A stretch of DNA of 64,000 bases from Tragulus kanchil (Eukaryota > Chordata > Mammalia > Artiodactyla > Tragulidae). The notes beneath the pieces were generated by a model. That model saw nothing but the letters and a program-made list of their open reading frames with translations, was not told where the DNA came from and did not search any database. This document shows, piece after piece, positions 56,683 through 64,000 of this stretch (position 1 is the stretch's first letter; every line of letters begins with the position of its first letter). The stretch is from assembly GCA_022376925.1 (NCBI GenBank), contig JAIOJX010000025.1, positions 188,170,801 to 188,234,800 on the forward strand, given 5' to 3'. Both the position numbers and the translations under genes were made by a program.

Positions 56683-57033
56683 AAAAAATTTTATTTGTTT
56701 ATTTAATTTTGGCTATTCTGGGTTTTCACTGCTGCCACAGGCTCTTCACTAGTTGCCGGGAGCGGGGGCTACTCTCTAGCTGAGGTGAGCGGGCTTCTTG
56801 TTGCGGTGACTTCTCTTGTTGCGGAGCTCGGGCTCTCGGGCTCACGGGCTTCAGCAGTTGCGGCCCAGGGGCTCAGTAGCTGCCGCTCTGAGGCTCCAGA
56901 GCACAGGCTCCAGAGCTGTGGTTCACGGGCTTCGTTGCTCGGCAGCACGTGGGATCTTCCCAGATCAGGGATCGAACTTGTGTCTCCTGCTTTGGCAGGC
57001 GAACGCTTCACCACCGAGCTACCTGGGAAGCCC
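56683..57033 (-). mobile_element. tRNA-derived SINE, multi-module, full length
   Basis: The plus strand starts with the reversed A-rich end (AAAAAATTTTATTTGTTTAT), runs through the reversed modules GGAGCGGGGGCTACTCTCTA and GCACGTGGGATCTTCCCAGA, and ends ACCGAGCTACCTGGGAAGCC (reversed head). Confidence 0.93.
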
Positions 57034-59330
57034 GATCCTGGCATTTGGCTTGAGCTGGGGATGCAAGTCTGTCCAGTCCCCTCTCAAACCGATCTGCTGA
57101 GGGATGTAATAAAACATGAGCAGACGCTGGGCTCACCGAGCTGCTTCCTGCTCTTCGAGATGCTCCCGTCGCGTCTCTCCCCTGACTCTTGGAGCTGGCC
57201 ATGTTGACGCGGGAAGTTCCAGCACTGAGAACACAGCCCTGGGCTTGGCTAGAAGTGTTTTGTTACGCCCATGAGGATACACATACCTGCACGTGTGCCC
57301 TGTCTGTGTCCTCACACCCATCTGTACACACGTGTACACACGCCCCCACACGCACCTGCACACACATGTGCGTCGACACAAGTGCACACCTGCACACGTG
57401 TGTACACACGTCTGCACATGTATGCAAGCACACACGCCTCTGACACGCAGACATGCACACACACACATCCCGTCCGCATTTGATTTCCTCTCGTGCCGTC
57501 TGCGTGTGCTCACTTTGGCGTCTGGTTCACCTGGGTTCATGAGGGGCCCACCCCCACCCTCTTCTGTTTCTGACCCAGCCTGGGTCGGGCAGTGAGGGGC
57601 CTGGTGGGGTCTGGCGCCTCTGGTGGGGAAGCTGTCCTTTTCAAACACACCTGTTTGGAGGCTTCTTCTGGGTGGTGTTTCGAGTACCGGCTCTGGGTGC
57701 CGTGGGGGCATGTGAGAGACCAGTGGGGTCACGTGGCCATGGGAAGGGGTGAAGGGGTGGGCCTGGGTAGGGGGCAGGCTTCAGCAGAGAGTCAGCCTGG
57801 GGAGCTGGGGGATGCCAGTGAGCCGAGCTGGGGTCTGGGGCCCTGGGCGTGTGAGCCCGAGCTCTGCACGGCTGCCGCTGGGGGCGGGAGGCCCCGGAGG
57901 GAAGACGCACGTGGCGCCCAGGAGCGAGGGACCCCGTCCCCAGGCAGCTGGGCAGGATGCCGTACCACCAGGATTTGGGGGGCGGGTGGGAGCAGGCTCT
58001 GGAGAGAACCGGGGTGACTTGGGGCAGCTGTGTGGCCTGCAGGGCTGGCAGGAGGCCTGCCAGGCTGCCCCTCCCCAGGAGGTTCCGGCACTGAATGAGC
58101 GCCCCAGGGCCGGCCCGCCTCCTCGCCTGTCTCCCCATCCGACGCCAGGCACTCACACTGCTGGCGGGGCCTTGCGCCCTCCCAGCTACGGGAAGCCCGA
58201 TCCTGGCATTTGGCTTGAGCTGGGGAGCGTGTCCAGTCCCTCTCAAACCGATCTGCTGAGGATGTAATAAAACATGAGCAGACGCTGGGCTCACCGAGCT
58301 GCTTCCTGCTCTTCGAGATGCTCCCGTCGCGTCTCTCCCCTGACTCTTGGAGCTGGCCATGTTGACGCGGGAAGTTCCAGCACTGAGAACACAGCCCTGG
58401 GCTTGGCTAGAAGTGTTTTGTTACGCCCATGAGGATACACATACCTGCACGTGTGCCCTGTCTGTGTCCTCACACCCATCTGTACACACGTACACACGCC
58501 CCACACGCACCTGCACACACATGTGCGTCGACACAGTGCACACCTGCACACGTTTTACACACGTCTGCACATGTATGCAAGCACACACGCCTCTGACACG
58601 CAGACATGCACACACACACATCCCGTCCGCATTTGATTTCCTCTCGTGCCGTCTGCGTGTGCTCACTTTGGCGTCTGGTTCACCTGGGTTCATGAGGGGC
58701 CCACCCCCACCCTCTTCTGTTTCTGACCCAGCCTGGGTCGGGCAGTGAGGGGCCTGGTGGGGTCTGGCGCCTCTGGTGGGGAAGCTGTCCTTTTCAAACA
58801 CACCTGTTTGGAGGCTTCTTCTGGGTGGTGTTTCGAGTACCGGCTCTGGGTGCCGTGGGGGCATGTGAGAGACCAGTGGGGTCACGTGGCCATGGGAAGG
58901 GGTGAAGGGGTGGGCCTGGGTAGGGGGCAGGCTTCAGCAGAGAGTCAGCCTGGGGAGCTGGGGGATGCCAGTGAGCCGAGCTGGGGTCTGGGGCCCTGGG
59001 CGTGTGAGCCCGAGCTCTGCACGGCTGCCGCTGGGGGCGGGAGGCCCCGGAGGGAAGACGCACGTGGCGCCCAGGAGCGAGGGACCCCGTCCCCAGGCAG
59101 CTGGGCAGGATGCCGTACCACCAGGATTTGGGGGGCGGGTGGGAGCAGGCTCTGGAGAGAACCGGGGTGACTTGGGGCAGCTGTGTGGCCTGCAGGGCTG
59201 GCAGGAGGCCTGCCAGGCTGCCCCTCCCCAGGAGGTTCCGGCACTGAATGAGCGCCCCAGGGCCGGCCCCGCTCTCCTCGCCTGTCTCCCCATCCGACGC
59301 TCCAGGCACTCACACTGCTGGCGGGGGCGC
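57024..59330 (+). repeat. Tandem duplication D15 (57024-58172 and 58190-59330)
   Basis: Two direct copies, offset about 1166, beginning GGGAAGCCCGATCCTGGCAT. Both contig-end patterns are plain here. The second copy has many losses in its first 370 bases (near 58226 and in the CA tract). The first copy is short of bases near its end (58105-58172) and decays into a corrupted tail (58173-58189) compared with the true continuation at 59324 on. Confidence 0.95.
57270..57480. repeat. CA-rich microsatellite-like tract
   Basis: Repeated CACACACG, GTACACACG and CTGCACAC units of alternating purine and pyrimidine. The D15 copy at 58432-58628 is about 14 bases shorter, with losses at several repeat units. 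Confidence 0.85.
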
Positions 59331-60224
59331 TTCTTGCGGGCCCTCCTCGGGGCTCGGCTGCAGCCGGAGGGCAGCAAAGCCCCCTCCCGCCCAACAGAGA
59401 CTTTTAATACACGTTTTCTAGGATTCTCAAGGGTCAAGAATCCTTGAGGCTTGCCCATGGCTTGGACAGAAGCCAGGCTCAGAAGGGCCCAGGAGCGTTT
59501 CCGGAAGACGCACGAGCCGTGAGACGTTTCCACGTGCGACCTGTCCACTGGCCTGGAACCCAGACCGGGAAGGAAGGCCACGCTCAGCTCCTGGGCTCGT
59601 CACTGGTGTCGCCTCCCGGGGAAGCCTTCCTGGGTGCCCCGCTGGCGCCTGCAATGACGCAGGGGCTCCTGCCCGGCCTGGCTCTTTCTGGAGGACGCGT
59701 AGGGGTGTGGGCGGCCGGCGGCATCTGTGCCAGGGGCCAGGCCTGGGCGGCAGCTGGGGGCCTGGGACACGACGAGGAGGCTGCCTCTGCTCCCGGAACC
59801 GGGCCGGTCGTGGGGGCGGGTGAGAAGGCGCCACCGCGCAAGGGACGCCCAGCCTGACCGGGGCCCTCAGGGCCTGGGAGAGCCTCGAGGGGCGCGTGGG
59901 TGCACGCCTTTCGTGCTAGTGGATGTGTGTGCGTGTGTGTGCGCTGGCGCGTGTGCAGGTGTGTGCGGGCTCAACCGCGTGTGTGCACAGGTGGGCGGGC
60001 CCACCCACCGGCTCTGCTCAGACGTGCACATACCCGGGTCACTCGAGATGCTCGGAGGCACGCGCGTGTGTGCGGGTGTGCGGCTGCCGAGAGGCCGGGC
60101 TGAGGGCCCGGGGGCCCCGGGCTGGGCTCCGCCTCCCTCCTGCGCGGCCGGGTCCCCGCGGCTCGGAGACCTTCACCTTCACGGGCAGGGCCGTCAAGGG
60201 CCCCTCGCGACCTGGTGTAAATAC
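59331..60224. other. Single-copy GC-rich sequence with a TG-rich tract
   Basis: From here to the end no 1.1 kb duplication is found. A TG/CG-rich tract (GTGTGTGCGTGTGTGTGCGC and similar) lies at 59920-60085. A short motif at 59393-59409 recurs at 60500-60516. No gene is recognised. Confidence 0.55.
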
Positions 60225-60650
60225 AGCGACCCCCCTTCGGATAAATACAGGATGCATCAGAAGATTTAAGGCACCTGTTGTGTATTTAAGAGAATTATAT
60301 CTTGTTTATGGTTCAGTATAAAACGCATAGCTGATTTATACAGCGGCTGCTCCCTCGCAGAGGAAATCTCATTTCAATCATAAATGGCAGGATTTGATTT
60401 AAGAATTCATTCTTTAATGGGTCTGCAATGTTCAAATTTAAACCCATTCAATTCATCAGCCAAATATTCAATATGGGGCACAGGGAACTCATTTAGGCAA
60501 ACAGAGACTTTTAATATAAATTTTCCAGGAGATTTCTCCATCGATTCCGCAGTTTAGTGCAAAATGATTTGTGCGATACATTCTCGGGGATCAATGCTGC
60601 CGGTCAATGGCTCCTATAAAGTGCCTCCCCCGCCCCCGTGGGTCAAGGAA
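60225..60650. promoter_or_regulatory. Candidate conserved regulatory element, AT-rich, about 420 bp
   Basis: An abrupt AT-rich island between GC-rich flanks, with many ATTTA, TTTAA, CATAAATGG and ATTCAAT segments. Examples are TTTAAGAGAATTATATCTTG (60286), CAATCATAAATGGCAGGATT (60375) and CAAATTTAAACCCATTCAAT (60433). It contains no SINE or LINE sequence I recognise, no long frame, and a GATTTGATTTAAGAATTC core. The appearance is that of a deeply conserved developmental enhancer; conservation itself is not visible from one genome. Confidence 0.5.
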
Positions 60651-61862
60651 CTTTGGCTCTCCTCGAACTTCCCCAAAGGCCAGCAGCCAAGCCATCCCGC
60701 CTCCCTGGGCCCGCCCGCCGCCCACCTGCCGCCCACAGGGCCGCCGCCCCGCCCTGCGCTGACAAGGGGAAGGCCGGCCGCTCACTGTGGCACACAGGCC
60801 TGCTGTCTGCTGGCCTCTGCGGCCAGGCCTCGCCACTTGGCCGGGTCCGCCCGACGCAGCCGCTGCCTGCCCGGGCCGTGGTGCCCGACAGTCTCGGCCA
60901 GTGAGGGTGCCCACTGCCAGGGGGCTGGCTGCCCTCTTGGACCCAGGTCTCCCATGCTGGCCAGCCTGCGGGTCACCGCCCAGGCAGCTGGTGAGAGCCG
61001 TCGGGGCCAGGCCAGAGCCGCCCTCCGTGGCCCGGGTTCCAGGGTTGGTCTCCAGGGCAGACGCTGCGGCCGACGAACTACGGGCCGCAAGGCACCAGGC
61101 CAGGGCCCCTGCTGCAGTCGGCCAGCAGGAGGGTCCCAGGGCCCCAGGGCCGCACTGCAGCCCCCACACCCCGGTCCCCCCTGAGCAAGGGAACGGTGTG
61201 CCCTCTGCACGCCGGGCTGGGCTGAGCGCTGGACCGCTTGCAGGGCAGCGCACCACACCCCCGTTTCCGCGGTGAGCTGCTGGGCCTCAGGGGCCTGCCC
61301 AAGGCCACAGGCAGGGTTCACAGCCACGCCGCTGGCGCCCGTGGGCAAGGCCAGGCCAGGCTGGGCGGCAGCAGGAGGGGCAACGAGGGCGATCGCCGTG
61401 ACCAGGGCTGGGCAGGCCCCCGACGCCCCGGGCGGGGAGGGACTCTGAGCGCCGCGGCCGAGAGCGGCCCGAGAGACGCTGCTGCTGCCGCCCTGGGCGG
61501 GCCGGCTCCGGGCGCGGGGCGAGGCAGCTCTGCAGGCCCGGGCGCCGGGCAGGTCGGCGCCCAGGCAGTCCGGCGCCAGGCGGCCGCAGTGCGGGAAGTT
61601 AGGAGGACTGTCCGGAAGGGCTCTGGGACGGCCGGGGCGGTGGGGGCGTCGGGGGCCTTCTCGCAGCACGGACTGTGAACTGACCGTGAGCTCTGAGCTG
61701 AGGCTCTGAGCCCCAGGGGCGAGTCCTCAGGCTGGGCCCCTCGTCCTCTGACCTGCCCGACTCCACCTCGGGCGTCCTGCCCCCACCGTGCTTCCTGTGG
61801 GCCCGCAGGCCTCTCCCCAGCCTGGCGCTGGGCTCTCCACTGCTGCTCTGGCCCCCCAGACT
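60651..61862. other. GC-rich non-coding sequence
   Basis: Long open frames on both strands (for example 60782-61669, minus) lack any recognisable family. CpG density is high at 61380-61640. No exon is supported. Confidence 0.5.
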
Positions 61863-62035
61863 TTGTTTTAATATTTATTTTTAAATTTTAGGTGCAGAGC
61901 CTTAGTTGAAGCATATGGGCTTCGTTGCCCCGCTGCCCTGGGGCAGGCGGGATCTTAGTTCCTCAACCAGGGATCGAACCCACGTCCCCTGCGTTGGAAG
62001 GTGGATTCTTAACCACTGGACCACCAAGGAATTCC
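61863..62035 (-). mobile_element. Short tRNA-derived SINE (CHR-1 type)
   Basis: The plus strand reads TTTAATATTTATTTTTAAAT (reversed A-rich end), CAACCAGGGATCGAACCCAC (reversed B box), then CACTGGACCACCAAGGAATT (reversed head). Confidence 0.93.
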
Positions 62036-62749
62036 ACCCCCCGCAGACTTTAAACCGGGACTCCCCTGGGTCCTCAAGTTCCTGTCTCCGTGGGCCCTGG
62101 GAGCGCCCTCACGCCCTTCTGAGAACGAGTCAGTCCGTCTCCCTCCACTCCTGGACTCACCCCACACGCGCACCTGCTCCCTCGGCCCGGCTCCCCCAGG
62201 CAGCGCTGGGTCTGAGGGCTGGACCTACAGGACCAGCGCCACCGCTTCCCAAGCAGGAGAGGAGAGCTGGCAGGCCGCGGCGGGGCGTGGGCTTCCAGGG
62301 CGCGGCAGGGTGAGGCTGTCCCGGGCTCTGTGTGCTGGGGGCGGGCGCTGGGTGGCCCTGAGTGCCCTGGGGGGCGGCCAGCCCCTGTGGACAGGCTGCC
62401 AGGGAGCTCCGCAGCATGCTTTGGGGATCGTGGGTGAGCACAAGCTCAGGGAGGCCACCGCGGGTGTGGCTGAGCCTCTGCAAAAGCCCAGGCTTGGAGG
62501 GAGGTGGGACGGGCGCCGGTCTGGGCCTCCCTGAGAGAGGGAGAGACACGGCGAGAGGGCCCTGTATCCTGGGCTGGGGGCAGTCTCTGCAAGGACCCCA
62601 AGGCCAAGGTGGGGCGGCCACTCTCCACGGAGGTCGGGTGCCGGGCGGTGCTCCCGCTGCCCCAGAAACTCCAGGTGGGCGTCAGGCCAGTAGATCTGTG
62701 GGGGCCACCACCCTCGGCTGCCTCGGTGGTGACCCGTGCGTGGGGTCCT
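62036..62749. other. GC-rich non-coding sequence
   Basis: Nothing recognised. Confidence 0.5.
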
Positions 62750-62850
62750 CCAGCAATGAAAAGCAGGGCCTGTATTGATTTCATTTCCAAATTATTAATC
62801 AACTTCACAGCTCAACAGAAATATTGTATTGTTCAGCTTGGGCAGATCCA
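62750..62850. promoter_or_regulatory. Small AT-rich candidate regulatory element
   Basis: TTGATTTCATTTCCAAATTA, then TTAATCAACTTCACAGC and AATATTGTATTGTTCAGCTT. This 100-base AT-rich island with TAAT-type cores sits in GC-rich DNA; not a recognised repeat. Confidence 0.35.
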
Positions 62851-63684
62851 AACGGCTCTCCCTCGGGCGAGGAGCAGGGACCGGTGAAGGACGCGGGTGA
62901 TGAAGATCCCAGCCCCCATGGAGGCCACGGCTCGTCCACCAGGCCAGGTGAGTGCCGGGAGGGGCTGGGGCTCGGAGCCGCACGTGGGGCCAAGCCAGGG
63001 CTCTGCTCCCGGGACCCGGGCGGGGGGAGCAAGGCGCTGCCACGTCGGCCGACTGTCCGGGTGTGCCACCTGCCCTCCGTGCCCTGCGGGCTCCTGTGGC
63101 CAGCGTGGGGGCCCCTCGGTCCACCGTCTGCCCGTCTGGGGTCCGACTCCCCGTCTCGGCCCAGCCTGTGATTCTCAGAGGGTCGCGCCACGCTGGCTGT
63201 GTGTCCGCTCAGCCCTGCCCACCAGGAGCCCCTCTAGGCGGCCCCTCCCCAGGACCCCGCCCCCTGGAGCAGGGAGCACGTGGGGGGCGGGGGCGGCGGG
63301 CACAGCAGCGCCAGCGATTCAGGGGCAGCGGGATTGCGTGCTGGAGTGGGTGACTGTGGGAGCTTGCGGCGGCTGGGCTTCTCTGGCCTGTGAGCAGGGG
63401 ACACCGACGTGGTGTGGACCCGCCAGGTGCGGGGAGAACACAGTCAGTCTGTTGGGATTAGCGGTGGGCATCCTCGGTGATTCTGTTTGTTGAAAGACTC
63501 CTTGTTTTTTAGAAATAGACTCGGAAGCACACGGGGCTAAGGGAGTTTGTGTGAAGAACTCACTCTCCAATTACCTGGGGGCAGGGGTGGGGGTAGAGAC
63601 GGAACCGGATTCCCAAACTAGCAGAGGGCAGTGGGCACTTGGGTTCTTTGTACACAGAGTGTGTTAACACTTCCACAGGAATGT
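62851..63684. other. GC-rich, then mixed non-coding sequence
   Basis: No feature recognised; composition becomes more AT-rich after 63440. Confidence 0.45.
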
Positions 63685-63768
63685 CGATAAATGCAATTCA
63701 AACCCACTCAGATACCACCTCACACCGAAGAGGACGGCCGTGATCAAAGCCGAAACCAAGAAATACCC
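63685..63768 (+). mobile_element. L1 LINE fragment (sense)
   Basis: GATACCACCTCACACCGAAG and GGACGGCCGTGATCAAAGCC match the order of the L1 ORF2 3' region (GAGATACCACCTCACACCAG and GGCTATCATCAAAA type). It is interrupted by the SINE that follows. Confidence 0.7.
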
Positions 63769-63771
63769 CCA

Positions 63772-64000
63772 GGGCTTCCCAGGTGTTCCAGTGGGTAAGG
63801 ACACCGCCTTGCAGTGCAAGGGGCGCCGGTTCGATCCCTGGCCTGGGAAGATCCCACGTGCCGCAGAGCGGCTGGACCGGGGTGCCCAATCACCGAGCCG
63901 GAGCTCTGGAGCGCATGCGCCTAGAGCCGGTGCTCTGCGACGACAGAGGCCACCGTGATGGGAGGCCCACACGGGCCAAAGAACAAAGTTAAATAAATGA
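63772..64000 (+). mobile_element. tRNA-derived SINE, long-tail family, to the window end
   Basis: GGGCTTCCCAGGTGTTCCAG head, GGTTCGATCCCTGGCCTGGG B-box region, and tail GGGCCAAAGAACAAAGTTAA. It is inserted in an L1 fragment and reaches the right edge of the window. Confidence 0.92.

Noticed and set aside
57270..57480. Histidine/threonine/cysteine-rich 'proteins' from CA tracts
   Set aside because: Direct translation of a microsatellite-like repeat.

Overview
The window is nuclear DNA from a ruminant (cattle, sheep, goat, deer or a relative; the species cannot be fixed from this sequence). The evidence is ruminant-specific SINEs (tRNA heads joined to BovB/ART2 tails), other artiodactyl tRNA-SINEs, BovB LINE pieces, mammalian exon-intron structure with GT/AG splice sites, and high GC content. 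Two neighbouring genes are recognised, both on the + strand: the 3' half of SLBP (histone stem-loop binding protein) and the 5' half of FAM53A. Human 4p16.3 has the same pair in the same relative order and orientation, so this is the equivalent conserved block.

Layout. Positions 1-8632 hold SLBP from inside an intron to the polyadenylation signal: coding exons at 523-660, 1186-1335, 5510-5591 and 7697-7813, then an 0.8 kb 3' UTR. Positions 8633-15190 are intergenic with a few SINEs. A CpG island with clustered GC boxes at about 15190-16030 is the likely FAM53A promoter. FAM53A then has a 5'UTR/first-coding exon at 27309-27560 and a large GC-rich exon at about 31815-32449. A short exon expected between these two, and the C-terminal coding part, were not found. 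The rest, 32450-64000, is non-coding: SINEs, L1 and BovB pieces, CA/TG-rich tracts, GC-rich unique DNA, and several AT-rich islands that look like conserved regulatory elements (34.9-35.3, 48.0-48.2, 60.2-60.65 and 62.75-62.85 kb).

The dominant anomaly is not a gene. Fifteen different stretches, each 1.08-1.17 kb long, occur twice in direct, almost back-to-back tandem, about every 2-6 kb from position 723 to 59330. The units are unrelated to each other; only their length and arrangement are shared. Where the copies differ, it is mostly by small indels in G/C runs. In most pairs these cluster at the right end of the first copy or the left end of the second, and several junctions carry a corrupted version of the true continuation. 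This is what would result if about sixteen contigs with roughly 1.1 kb overlaps were joined end to end without merging. Removing one copy of each would shorten the window by about 16.7 kb, to roughly 47 kb. The artefact duplicates two SLBP exons and part of a FAM53A exon, and in each SLBP pair only one copy is free of coding indels.

I found no new biological system. The most useful results are the duplication signature, the exon copy choice needed to read SLBP correctly, the GTG in place of the FAM53A start codon, the frame breaks in the large FAM53A exon, and the candidate regulatory elements.
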